Positions 17,385 to 25,514 of a stretch of 64,000 nucleotides of DNA are shown piece after piece. The notes beneath the pieces were generated by a model that was given only the letters and a program-made list of their open reading frames with translations, was not told the DNA's origin and did no database searches. Source of the DNA: Oscillospiraceae bacterium (lineage in GTDB: Bacteria; Bacillota; Clostridia; Oscillospirales; Ruminococcaceae); assembly GCA_017405465.1 (NCBI GenBank), contig JAFRAJ010000039.1, positions 62,001-126,000 on the forward strand, in the 5' to 3' direction. Position 1 is the stretch's first letter; every line of letters begins with the position of its first letter. Made by a program: the position numbers and the translations under genes.

Positions 17385-18125
17385 ATGGAAGAAAGAATTC
17401 AGAAAGTGATGTCTTCTCAGGGGATCTGTTCCAGAAGAGAAGCTGACAGGCTCCTTGAGGAGGGAAGAGTTGCCGTAAACGGAAGGAGAGCACAGCCTGG
17501 GGATAAGATGGATCCCGCAAAAGATGTGCTGCATGTAAACGGCAAAAGAGTGTATCTGCAGAAAAAAGTTTCGAAACTGTATTATATCCTTTACAAACCC
17601 AGAGGATATGTAACGACGTTGAGGGATGAGCATGCCGATAAGACAGTAGCGGATCTCATGTCTGATGTTGAAACAAGGCTTTATCCTGTGGGAAGACTGG
17701 ATAAGGATTCGGAAGGGCTGCTCATCATGACAAATGACGGTGAATTCACGAATCTGCTGACGCATCCTTCGGGAAAAGTCACCAAGAATTACAGGGTCAG
17801 CGTAGAACCTTATCCGAGTGAAGAACAGCTGATAGAGCTGGCAGCCGGAGTGAAGCTGGATGATGGATTCAAGACACAGCCGGCAAGAGTCAGAGTGACT
17901 GGGGGCGACGGCACTTTTAAGGGAACTATAGAACTCATAATCACTGAAGGACATAACAGAGAAGTCAGAAGGATGTGCGATGCAGTCGGTCTGACAGTAA
18001 CAAGACTGAAGAGAACTGCTATCGGTCCTTTGCAGTTAGGAAAGATGAAGGCCGGGGAGTACAGACAGCTAAAGCCTTCCGAGATCGCAGGCCTCAGAAG
18101 AAATGCCTCCGCAGGCAAGAAATGA
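17385..18125 (+). CDS. rluB: 23S rRNA pseudouridine synthase RluB family
   Basis: A 246-residue RsuA/RluB-type synthase that isomerises uridine in rRNA (position 2605 in E. coli numbering for RluB). The S4 RNA-binding domain spans about 1-60 (ICSRREADRLLEEGRVAVNG). The catalytic domain carries GRLDKDSEGLL with the nucleophilic Asp at residue 106, preceded by KPRGYVTT. C-terminal TEGHNREVRRM is also typical. It lies 14 bases after ytfJ, as the last gene of the scpA operon, and is followed by a terminator. RsuA or RluE cannot be fully excluded. Confidence 0.88.
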   Translation: MEERIQKVMSSQGICSRREADRLLEEGRVAVNGRRAQPGDKMDPAKDVLHVNGKRVYLQKKVSKLYYILYKPRGYVTTLRDEHADKTVADLMSDVETRLYPVGRLDKDSEGLLIMTNDGEFTNLLTHPSGKVTKNYRVSVEPYPSEEQLIELAAGVKLDDGFKTQPARVRVTGGDGTFKGTIELIITEGHNREVRRMCDAVGLTVTRLKRTAIGPLQLGKMKAGEYRQLKPSEIAGLRRNASAGKK

Positions 18126-18136
18126 TTGGACTAAAA

Positions 18137-18165
18137 AAAGAGGGATCTTTTGATCCCTCTTTTTC
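18137..18165. terminator. bidirectional terminator between rluB and the GH13 gene
   Basis: AAAGAGGGATC pairs perfectly with GATCCCTCTTT, loop TTTT; a T-run follows on plus and an A-run precedes, so it can serve both convergent genes. Its right flank touches the GH13 stop. Confidence 0.85.
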
Positions 18166-18166
18166 G

Positions 18167-20032
18167 TTAGCTGATCATGTAAACGGATGCTTCATAAGGC
18201 ATAAGCTTCCTGGAAGGTTGACTGTAATTTGAGATCAGAGGACGACTGAGCGGCTTCAACGAACTGCGGATTTCGTTTGGTGTAAGGTTGATTATGATCA
18301 GAAATCTTTCATCGTCTGCCCGTTCATATGCCAGGATCTTCTTTGAACTTCTCAGCTTTTTGAAACTTCCGTAAACAAGAGTTTTGTGTTGCTTCCTAAG
18401 GGCAATCAGCTTTCTGTAGTAGTTAAGGATCGAATCAGTATCGAGTTCCTCGTCATGAACATTTATGGAAGTATGGTTCGGATTGACTTTTATCCAGGGA
18501 GCGGTGTCAGAGAAGCCCGCGTTTTCTGAGGAGTTCCACTGCATCGGTATCCTGGCGTGATCTCTCGAACCGGCTAATATCCGTTTCATGACATCAGAAT
18601 CAGATAATCCGCTGCCAGTCATCTCCTCAAAGACATTAAGAGTTTCGATGTCTCGAAATTCGCTGATATCACTGAATTGACAGTTGGTCATACCGATCTC
18701 GCTGCCTTGATAGATATATGGAGTTCCTCTCATGGTAAATAGCATCATTGCGAGCATCTTATTGACAGCACCATGGTAATGCCCTGACGGGTCTATCTTT
18801 GAGCACATACGAGGATTGTCATGATTGTCGAAAAAAAGCGTCGGCCAGCATCTGTCAGAGTATTCGGTCTGCCACCTGACTAGCTCCGGTATCATCTTTG
18901 AAGGATCAAAATCATACAGGTCAAAACGCTTTTTCCCGGGATTATCTATATGATCGAAAGAGAAGAGCTGACTCAGTTCTTCTCTGTCATTGCCGGTGAT
19001 CATTCTGGACATCATGATCCCGTTTCCCGGACATTCCCCGACTGTATATGCTCCATGCGGAGCAAGACATTCTCTGTTGAATTCTCTGAGGTATTCATCC
19101 AGATGAGGACCGTGGAAATAGTGCTCAATACCTGTAAATGAGATAAGCTTTCCGATAGTGGGGTCGCCATCCGGCAGGCCTTCTTTTTTTGAGATGAAGC
19201 TGACCACATCTAACCGGAAACCATCTGCTCCGAGATCCAGCCAGAAATTGGCTATATCATACATCTCTTTTCTTACTTGAGGATTATCCCAGTTAAGGTC
19301 GATCTGTTTGTCAGCAAAAAGATGCAAAGCGTATTTATCTGTTTCAGAGAAGTATCTCCAGGCTGATCCGGCGAAGAATGAAGTCCAGTTGTTCGGAGTG
19401 TCCTTCCACATGTAGTAATCCATATATTGAGGATCTCCGGCGAGAGCCTTCCGGAACCATTCATGTTCATCGGATGTATGATTCATGACAAGGTCAATGA
19501 TCAGTTTCATTCCGCGTATATGACATTCCGAGATCAGCCTCTTTACGTCGTCTAGTGTACCAAACTCCGGCATGATCTCTCTGTAATCCCTTATGTCGTA
19601 TCCGTTGTCTGCATTGGGCGAGTCGAAGAATGGGGAACACCAAATCGCGTCTACGCCGAGAGACCTGATATAATCGAGTTTTTCTATGATCCCAGGTATG
19701 TCACCTATGCCGTCTGAGTTACTGTCTTTAAAAGAACGGGGATATACCTGATAGAACACGGCTTCTTTCCACCATGTTTCATTGATTCCTTCTGATTCGC
19801 TTGCCTCTTCATCGTTTAGAGACCCAAGAAGAGCTATAAGGGCGTCAATGGATCTGTCATTCAGTTTTCCCATGCTGAGGCTTTTTAGAGAACCTATTTT
19901 CAGAAGACCAAGAGGAGTCTTTCGTATCACATCGAGATCCATACCAAGGGAATACAGAAGTCTTGCGATGATATCGTGACCTGAAGGTGTCTTAATAACA
20001 TCCTTTAGTCTTGTCTTTCTGGTTATCTCCAT
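18167..20032 (-). CDS. GH13 alpha-glucosidase (oligo-1,6-glucosidase-like) with N-terminal extension
   Basis: A 621-residue alpha-amylase-superfamily enzyme, about 60 longer than oligo-1,6-glucosidases. Residues 88 onward match GH13 subfamily 31: FYQVYPRSF, DLVMNHTS (180-187), QIDLNW, the nucleophile Asp275 in GFRLDVV, the acid/base Glu333 in VGECPG, and Asp405 in FDNHDNPR. It should release glucose from the non-reducing ends of alpha-1,6 or alpha-1,4 oligosaccharides. There is no signal peptide, so it is cytoplasmic. The first ~85 residues form a predicted helical domain (SGHDIIARLLYSLGM, SIDALIALLG) that is not catalytic; I recall similar extensions in clostridial enzymes. It is divergent from the carboxyltransferase operon. 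Confidence 0.88.
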   Translation of the reverse strand: MEITRKTRLKDVIKTPSGHDIIARLLYSLGMDLDVIRKTPLGLLKIGSLKSLSMGKLNDRSIDALIALLGSLNDEEASESEGINETWWKEAVFYQVYPRSFKDSNSDGIGDIPGIIEKLDYIRSLGVDAIWCSPFFDSPNADNGYDIRDYREIMPEFGTLDDVKRLISECHIRGMKLIIDLVMNHTSDEHEWFRKALAGDPQYMDYYMWKDTPNNWTSFFAGSAWRYFSETDKYALHLFADKQIDLNWDNPQVRKEMYDIANFWLDLGADGFRLDVVSFISKKEGLPDGDPTIGKLISFTGIEHYFHGPHLDEYLREFNRECLAPHGAYTVGECPGNGIMMSRMITGNDREELSQLFSFDHIDNPGKKRFDLYDFDPSKMIPELVRWQTEYSDRCWPTLFFDNHDNPRMCSKIDPSGHYHGAVNKMLAMMLFTMRGTPYIYQGSEIGMTNCQFSDISEFRDIETLNVFEEMTGSGLSDSDVMKRILAGSRDHARIPMQWNSSENAGFSDTAPWIKVNPNHTSINVHDEELDTDSILNYYRKLIALRKQHKTLVYGSFKKLRSSKKILAYERADDERFLIIINLTPNEIRSSLKPLSRPLISNYSQPSRKLMPYEASVYMIS

Positions 20033-20186
20033 AGAACGCCTCCATAAAAACTTTATGGGAAATTAGTTATTGTCTCTTTTTCCATCTGAAGTATAACATT
20101 GAACAGTATACGAATAGGTGTGTTTTTTTGATAAATAAACTGCGTTTTTTAATTCTTTAATGTGGTCCTGCAAACTGGTTTTGATG

Positions 20187-20216
20187 TTGAAAAAACAATA
20201 TACGTTATTGTATGAT
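20187..20216 (+). promoter_or_regulatory. probable promoter of the carboxyltransferase operon
   Basis: TTGAAA and TATGAT with 18-base spacing in the 233-base divergent gap, about 50 bases before the first start codon. A promoter for the minus-strand GH13 gene must also lie in this gap but I cannot place it. Confidence 0.5.
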
Positions 20217-20265
20217 AGAGATAATTTGGGTTTTCTGAAGAGAGCCATGAAAGAGGGGTATATTG

Positions 20266-21588
20266 ATGGCTGAAAAGCAGCAAAAACTTGACGCCTTAAA
20301 GCGTCTTTCGCTCTTGTTCGACGATGGGACCTATGAGCTTCTTGACGGTTCCGCTGATGCAGGAGCAAGAATAGCACACGGCACAGTATACGGAACTACA
20401 GTGTTCGCGTATGCAGAAGGCGGATGCGGAGCATTCAGCACCGCAACAGCCGAGAAATTATCAAAGGTATACAGCCTTGCGGAGAAAACAGGTTCTCCGG
20501 TTGTAGCTATATATGACAGCAAGGGAGTGGATCTTAACGGAGGCGGACTGACGCTCGATGCATGCGCCAAGCTGCTCAGCCGCTGCTCCAGAGTTTCAGG
20601 AGTCGTTCCGCAGATCGCAGTCGTTGCCGGAACATGCGGCGGTTTTGAATCTGTATGTGCCTCCTTGGCAGATGTCTGCCTTATGGAGAGCAATGCGGAG
20701 TTCTTCCTGACTGCTCCTTTCAACGATACATCTGATTCTGAAGCCAGCAAGATAGCGGGAACTGCCGAATATGCCAAGAAGGCTTCTGCGGCAGCAGTTA
20801 TCTGTGACGGTGAGGAAGCACTTTTTGCAAAGACAAGACAGGTAGTCGGTATCCTTCCCAGCAACAACCTCGAAGTACCGCCTTTCTGCGATTTTGCTGA
20901 GCCGGAGACAAATCCTGCAGATGATGCTGTTCTCGGTACAGTCGATGCGGGAAGCGAGATAGAACTCTTCTCGGGAAAGGGTCGCTCTTCCAGAACTTAT
21001 CTTGCTACACTGATGGGCAGCCCCGTCGGAGTAGTAAATATCAACGGACGTGTCTGCCGCAATGATACTCTCAAGATCGCAAGGCTCGTTCAGTTCTGCG
21101 ATGCGTTCTCACTGCCGGTAGTCACTTTCCTCAACAGCGACGGATTTGTTGTCTCTGCGGATAACGACATGAACGGCGGAATCAGGAATGCGGCTCTGCT
21201 TTCACATGTAATCACACAGGCAACCAATGTCAAAGTTGCTGTCGTGACCGGCAATGCTGTTGGTTCTCTGTTCTCAGTTCTCTGCGGCAGATATGCTGCT
21301 GCAGATCTGTGCTTCGCATGGAACAATGCCGTTATCGGAGAGATCGAGCCAAAAGCAGCGGTCTCTGTGATGTGGAATGACAGGATCGAGAAGGACAGCG
21401 ACATCGAAAGACTGGCGGTCCAGTATGCTGCAGAAGAGATGTCTGCAGAAAAAGCACTGAAGGACGGGATCGTAGATAAGGTGATCACTCCTGAAACTAC
21501 ACGTTCTGCAGTAGCTGCTTCACTCGATATGCTTGCTTCCAAGCGCGTGAGCAATATTTCAAGAAAACACGGCAATATGCCTTACTAA
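20266..21588 (+). CDS. carboxyl transferase domain protein (acyl-CoA carboxylase beta / 12S-like)
   Basis: A 440-residue protein with two crotonase-fold carboxyltransferase halves. The N half carries VVAGTCGGFESVCASLAD (about residues 124-141, the counterpart of GPCAGGAVYSPAL) and the C half carries GVVNINGR and VQFCDAFSLPVVTFLNSDGF (about 270-300) and VVTGNAVGSLFSVLCG. Such subunits (PccB, MmdA, 12S) move carboxyl between biotin and acyl-CoA. It is shorter than the usual ~510-520, and the VTGE loop is not recognisable, so acceptor specificity is uncertain. The start is ATG at 20266 with AAGAGGGG upstream. It is the first gene of a three-gene biotin operon. Confidence 0.75.
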   Translation: MAEKQQKLDALKRLSLLFDDGTYELLDGSADAGARIAHGTVYGTTVFAYAEGGCGAFSTATAEKLSKVYSLAEKTGSPVVAIYDSKGVDLNGGGLTLDACAKLLSRCSRVSGVVPQIAVVAGTCGGFESVCASLADVCLMESNAEFFLTAPFNDTSDSEASKIAGTAEYAKKASAAAVICDGEEALFAKTRQVVGILPSNNLEVPPFCDFAEPETNPADDAVLGTVDAGSEIELFSGKGRSSRTYLATLMGSPVGVVNINGRVCRNDTLKIARLVQFCDAFSLPVVTFLNSDGFVVSADNDMNGGIRNAALLSHVITQATNVKVAVVTGNAVGSLFSVLCGRYAAADLCFAWNNAVIGEIEPKAAVSVMWNDRIEKDSDIERLAVQYAAEEMSAEKALKDGIVDKVITPETTRSAVAASLDMLASKRVSNISRKHGNMPY

Positions 21589-21606
21589 TATCAGAGGAGA
21601 TGTAAC

Positions 21607-21975
21607 ATGAAGCGTTTCAATATAACTGTAAACGGCGTCACATATGATGTAGCAGTAGAGGAGACCGGAGCAGTTGCTCCGGCATCAGCACCCGCTGCTC
21701 CGGCTCCGGCCGCAGCACCTGCACCTGCAGCAGAACCTGCTAAGACCAGCCTGCCCGCAGAGGGAACAAAAGTCGGTGCCCCGATGCCCGGAAGTATTGT
21801 TGATGTTTGTGTCGCTGTTGGCGATCAGGTCAAGGTCGGCGACAAGCTCATCGTTCTCGAATCCATGAAGATGGAGAATGATATCGTTTCAGCACTTGAC
21901 GGCACAGTGACCGGTATCGGTGTTGCCAAAGGCGACATGGTCAACGCTGGTGACACCCTTGTCGTTATCGGTTAA
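21607..21975 (+). CDS. biotin carboxyl carrier protein (1.3S / MmdC / GcdC type)
   Basis: A 122-residue biotin carrier. The N-terminal strand region (about 1-20) is followed by a flexible Ala/Pro linker (about 22-48), then a biotinyl domain with ESMKMEN, Lys88 being the biotin attachment site, and an MPGSIVDV start. It would shuttle carboxybiotin between the two carboxyltransferase subunits encoded either side. It is not AccB-like in context, since no accC lies nearby. The ATG follows AGAGGAGATG. The codon pattern of the linker is GC-rich and repetitive (GCT/CCG/GCA). Confidence 0.9.
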   Translation: MKRFNITVNGVTYDVAVEETGAVAPASAPAAPAPAAAPAPAAEPAKTSLPAEGTKVGAPMPGSIVDVCVAVGDQVKVGDKLIVLESMKMENDIVSALDGTVTGIGVAKGDMVNAGDTLVVIG

Positions 21976-21989
21976 CGGGGTGAGTGCAT

Positions 21990-23387
21990 ATGGCTAAAGT
22001 AAAGATCAATGAACTGGTCCTGCGTGACGCGCATCAGTCCCTGATAGCTACGAGAATGACTCTTGACGAGATGATGCCGATTCTTTCTACCATGGATCAG
22101 GTCGGATACAATGCCGTTGAGATGTGGGGCGGAGCCACTTTTGACACCTGCCTCCGTTTCCTGGATGAGGATCCTTGGGAGAGGCTCAGAAAGATCAAGA
22201 AAGAGATGCCCAATACCAAGATGCAGATGCTCTTCCGCGGACAGAATATGCTGGGTTACCGTCACTATGCTGATGATGTGGTCGCATATTTTGTACAGAA
22301 GGTCGTTGCGAACGGAATCGATATCATCAGGATCTTCGACGCCCTCAATGATCCCAGAAACCTTGAGGCATCCATAAATGCTGCTAAGAAGGAAGGCGCA
22401 CATGTACAGGCTGCTATCTCATACACGATAAGCCCGGTTCATGACAATGAGTATTTCGCACAGTATGCGAAAGAACTTGAAAACATGGGAGCTGATTCTC
22501 TTTGTGTAAAGGACATGGCTGGACTACTTACTCCCTATGCCTGCTATGATCTGGTAAAGAAGCTCAAAGAGACTGTCAAGATTCCTGTGGATATCCATTC
22601 ACATTACACTTCAGGACTTGCATCCATGTCCATACTCAAAGGCGTGGAAGCCGGTGCGGATATAATCGACACTGTTATCTCACCGCTCGCCATGGGAACG
22701 TCCCATATGGCTACTGAATCCCTTGTTGCTGCTCTTCAGGGGACAGAGTATGACACAGGACTGGATCTGCACAAACTGAATGAAGTCCGTGAATACTTTG
22801 CTACACTCAGACAAAAGTATGTTGACAACGGAATGCTCAGCCATAAGGTACTTGGCGTTGATGCCAACACACTTCTTTACCAGGTGCCCGGCGGAATGCT
22901 CTCCAATCTCCTTAACCAGCTAAAGGAAGCCGGCAAGGAAGAGCTTCTAGATGATGTGCTTGCAGAAGTGCCCCGTGTAAGAGAAGAAGCGGGATATCCT
23001 CCTCTTGTTACTCCTACTTCACAGATAGTGGGAACTCAGGCTGTTCTCAACGTTATCAACGGTGAGAGATACAAGATGGTCACAAAGGAGTTCAAGGGAC
23101 TTGTCCGTGGCGAATACGGCCGTACACCCAAGGAAATAGATCCCGAATTCCGCAAAAAGATCATAGGCGATCAGGAACCGATAACCTGCCGCCCGGCTGA
23201 CTTGCTGGAGCCTGAGATGGACAAGCTCAGAGAAGAGTGCAAACAGTATGCAAAATGCGATGAGGATGTCCTCAGTTATGCACAGTTCCCGCAGGTCGCG
23301 ATGAAGTTCTTTGAGAAGAGACGCGATAAGGAACTAGGACTTGATGCCGATCATCTTGACAGAAACAATAAGACACTTCATATCTGA
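21990..23387 (+). CDS. oadA: oxaloacetate decarboxylase alpha / transcarboxylase 5S-type subunit
   Basis: A 465-residue carboxyltransferase of the pyruvate-carboxylase C-domain family. The TIM barrel begins ELVLRDAHQSL (metal-binding Asp and substrate Gln near residues 12-15), with SLCVKDMAGLL (the carbamylated metal-ligand Lys about residue 175) and DIHSHYTSG with two metal His (about 205-212). It moves carboxyl between oxaloacetate/pyruvate and biotin. Unlike many OadA proteins it has no fused biotin domain; the carrier is the separate upstream gene. ATG 21990 is preferred over GTG 21984 because GGGGTGA lies at the proper distance. A strong terminator follows. Confidence 0.88.
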   Translation: MAKVKINELVLRDAHQSLIATRMTLDEMMPILSTMDQVGYNAVEMWGGATFDTCLRFLDEDPWERLRKIKKEMPNTKMQMLFRGQNMLGYRHYADDVVAYFVQKVVANGIDIIRIFDALNDPRNLEASINAAKKEGAHVQAAISYTISPVHDNEYFAQYAKELENMGADSLCVKDMAGLLTPYACYDLVKKLKETVKIPVDIHSHYTSGLASMSILKGVEAGADIIDTVISPLAMGTSHMATESLVAALQGTEYDTGLDLHKLNEVREYFATLRQKYVDNGMLSHKVLGVDANTLLYQVPGGMLSNLLNQLKEAGKEELLDDVLAEVPRVREEAGYPPLVTPTSQIVGTQAVLNVINGERYKMVTKEFKGLVRGEYGRTPKEIDPEFRKKIIGDQEPITCRPADLLEPEMDKLREECKQYAKCDEDVLSYAQFPQVAMKFFEKRRDKELGLDADHLDRNNKTLHI

Positions 23388-23398
23388 TCCGAATACGT

Positions 23399-23425
23399 GG
23401 CGGGCTGAAAAGCCCGCCCGTTTTT
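23399..23425 (+). terminator. terminator of the carboxyltransferase operon
   Basis: GGCGGGCT pairs with AGCCCGCC, loop GAAA, followed by CG and TTTTT. Confidence 0.9.
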
Positions 23426-23536
23426 AGCACACAAATCCATGTCCGGGACGCGGAAGGACGATGGAACCGCGGTTGACATGATATTTCCGTAAAAGATACA
23501 ATATATGTCCAGTACGACGAAACGGAGCATAAACAT

Positions 23537-24415
23537 ATGGTTATGAGCATGACCGGCTACGGCCGCTCCATCATGCATATAGATGACGCTGATATCACTG
23601 TTGAGATCAGGTCAGTCAATAACAGGTTCGCTGATATTTCCGTCAGGATCCCCAGAAGTCTTACATATTGTGAAGATAAGATTAAGAATGAGCTTCTTAA
23701 GCAGGTAAACAGAGGGAAGATCGATGTGTTCGTCTCTTATCAGAAACCCTATGGTGAACAGATAGATATTCAGCCTAACATCTCTGCTGCACGCGGATAT
23801 TATCAAGCTCTTAAGACCATCGATGAGCAGCTGGGAACACGTACAGAAGTCAATGCAGGGATGCTGTCAAGATTCTCCGATGTGTTTGTAGTGACCAGGG
23901 AAGTACCGGATGAAGAGAAGGTGTGGAGCGAGATCAGACAGGTCCTTCTTGCAGCAGCTGAAAATTTCAACGAGATGCGCAGCGCAGAAGGCAAGAGAAT
24001 GGCTGACGACGTCCTTGGTAAGATCTCGAATGTTGAGGCACTTGTTGAGAACATTGAGAGGACCTCAGAGCCCAGAGTTGAAGCATATCGGGCGAAACTG
24101 TTCGAAAAACTCAGCACTATTCTCGAGAGCACTGATATAGACGAAAAACGGATCCTTGAAGAAGCTGCCATATATGCAGACAGGACTGCGGTGGACGAGG
24201 AGACAGTAAGACTCCGTTCTCATATAAAACAGTTCAGGGAGATAGTTTCCGCAGGCGGACCTATCGGAAGAAAACTTGATTTCCTTGTTCAGGAGATCAA
24301 CCGTGAGATAAACACGATCGGTTCAAAAGCGTCAGATCTGGAGATAACCGGATATGTCGTAGATCTCAAGAGCGAAGTCGAGAAGATCCGTGAACAGATA
24401 CAGAACATAGAATAA
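23537..24415 (+). CDS. yicC: YicC/YloC family endoribonuclease
   Basis: A 292-residue protein with both family halves: SMTGYGR at the N-terminus (residues 4-10), [18 protein letters not shown] (about 26-43), and the C-terminal DUF1732 block [22 protein letters not shown] (about 243-264). YicC proteins are RNA-cleaving enzymes in E. coli and B. subtilis. Length is normal (about 290). CGGAG lies nine bases before the ATG; an internal ATG two codons later is the only alternative. It heads the standard yicC-remA-gmk-rpoZ-priA cluster. Confidence 0.92.
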   Translation: MVMSMTGYGRSIMHIDDADITVEIRSVNNRFADISVRIPRSLTYCEDKIKNELLKQVNRGKIDVFVSYQKPYGEQIDIQPNISAARGYYQALKTIDEQLGTRTEVNAGMLSRFSDVFVVTREVPDEEKVWSEIRQVLLAAAENFNEMRSAEGKRMADDVLGKISNVEALVENIERTSEPRVEAYRAKLFEKLSTILESTDIDEKRILEEAAIYADRTAVDEETVRLRSHIKQFREIVSAGGPIGRKLDFLVQEINREINTIGSKASDLEITGYVVDLKSEVEKIREQIQNIE

Positions 24416-24429
24416 GAGAGATAGAATCA

Positions 24430-24675
24430 ATGAAGCTGCTGAATATCGGATTCGGAAATGTCGTCTCGACTTCAAGGATCGTTGCGATCGTCAGTCCCGA
24501 ATCTGCACCGATAAAAAGGATAATACAGGATGCCAAGGAAAAGGGCTCTCTTATCGATGCTACTTACGGCAGACGTACGCGTGCTGTCATCATCACTGAT
24601 TCTGATCACGTTATTCTTTCAGCTGTCCAGCCTGAAACAGTGGCGGGGCGCTTAAATGATGAAGACGAGGAATGA
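24430..24675 (+). CDS. remA: RemA-like DNA-binding regulator (DUF370)
   Basis: An 81-residue protein matching RemA, which in Bacillus activates biofilm matrix and osmoprotection genes by binding DNA as an oligomeric ring. Typical features are NIGFGNVV (residues 5-12), [20 protein letters not shown], and [12 protein letters not shown] (about 47-58). It lies between yicC and gmk as in other Firmicutes. It starts 14 bases after yicC with AGAGAGATAG upstream. The C-terminus is acidic. The regulon in this organism is unknown. Confidence 0.9.
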   Translation: MKLLNIGFGNVVSTSRIVAIVSPESAPIKRIIQDAKEKGSLIDATYGRRTRAVIITDSDHVILSAVQPETVAGRLNDEDEE

Positions 24676-24679
24676 TGGA

Positions 24680-25267
24680 ATGGATGAGAGAAAACTGATC
24701 GTGCTTTCAGGTCCTTCTGGATGCGGTAAGGATACTGTTCTGAGAAAGATCAGGGAACTCGATCCGTCTGTTGTTGCAAACGTTTCATTTACGACCAGGG
24801 AACCGCGACCCGGTGAAAAGGACGGAGTGAATTACCATTTCGTGACCAAAGAGCAGTTCCTGGAAAACATAGAAAACGGGATCATGCTCGAGTACAATGA
24901 GTACTCCGGGAATTACTATGGAACATCCAAGCGGGCTATTGAAGAGCTTCTTGAAGCGGGAAAAACTGTCGTGCTGACTATTGATGTCAACGGCGGGAGA
25001 AACGTTAAGACTGAATACCCTGGTGCGATGCTTCTCTTTCTGATGCCGCCTTCTGTAGTCGAACTCCGAAAAAGGATCCGAAAGAGGGGACATATGGATG
25101 CGAAAGACCTCAAAGAAAGAATGAGGATCGCAGAAGAAGAGATCCGTTATGCTGAGCATTATGACGCGGTTATCGTGAACGATGATGTCGAAGAGTGCGC
25201 CAGGAAATGTCTGGATGCAATCAAGGCTTGGAGAGAAGATCTTTCTGAAGCCTGCAATAAAGAATGA
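24680..25267 (+). CDS. gmk: guanylate kinase
   Basis: A 195-residue kinase converting GMP to GDP with ATP. The P-loop is GPSGCGKDT (about residues 10-18), the GMP-binding region is SFTTREPRPGEKDGVNYHFV (about 36-55), and EYNEYSGNYYGT (about 73-84) completes the GMP site. The lid RIRKRGHMDAKDLKERM is near 138-154. The start is placed at ATG 24680, which has GAGGA upstream and gives normal length; an in-frame ATG at 24656 would overlap remA by 20 bases. It is operonic with remA and rpoZ. Confidence 0.93.
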   Translation: MDERKLIVLSGPSGCGKDTVLRKIRELDPSVVANVSFTTREPRPGEKDGVNYHFVTKEQFLENIENGIMLEYNEYSGNYYGTSKRAIEELLEAGKTVVLTIDVNGGRNVKTEYPGAMLLFLMPPSVVELRKRIRKRGHMDAKDLKERMRIAEEEIRYAEHYDAVIVNDDVEECARKCLDAIKAWREDLSEACNKE

Positions 25268-25294
25268 GAGAATTACCAAATCGGAGGGAATATA

Positions 25295-25483
25295 ATGGCT
25301 AAATCTAGTATCGGACAGCTGCTGGTAGAATCTGACAGTGCGTACAGTCTTGTTATTGCAGTAGCAAAACGTGCAAGAGATATCGTCAAGGATTCAGAGC
25401 AGAGCGGTAAACCGCTGACCGAAAAACCTGTGAGCATCGCAATAGAAGAGTTCGGTGAGCACAGATATAAGGTCAAGGACTGA
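25295..25483 (+). CDS. rpoZ: RNA polymerase omega subunit
   Basis: A 62-residue omega subunit, which assists assembly of beta-prime in RNA polymerase. It shows the conserved core YSLVIAVAKRARDIV (about residues 18-32) and KPVSIAIEEFGEHRYKV. The length is at the short end of the family (60-90). GGAGGG precedes the ATG, 28 bases after gmk. Position between gmk and priA confirms the call. Confidence 0.92.
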   Translation: MAKSSIGQLLVESDSAYSLVIAVAKRARDIVKDSEQSGKPLTEKPVSIAIEEFGEHRYKVKD

Positions 25484-25514
25484 TTTTTATTTCATTAAAC
25501 GGGGAGGTGGCGTT

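Noticed and set aside
16947..17954. A 335-codon minus-strand open frame opposite ytfJ and rluB
   Set aside because: Both plus-strand genes show family motifs and coupled starts; the antisense frame has no recognisable motif.
20033..20265. Riboswitch or T-box in the longer leaders (20033-20265, 10322-10583, 35714-36208)
   Set aside because: I looked for T-box (TGGNACC-like), biotin-operator (BirA-type inverted repeat) and common riboswitch cores and found no convincing match.
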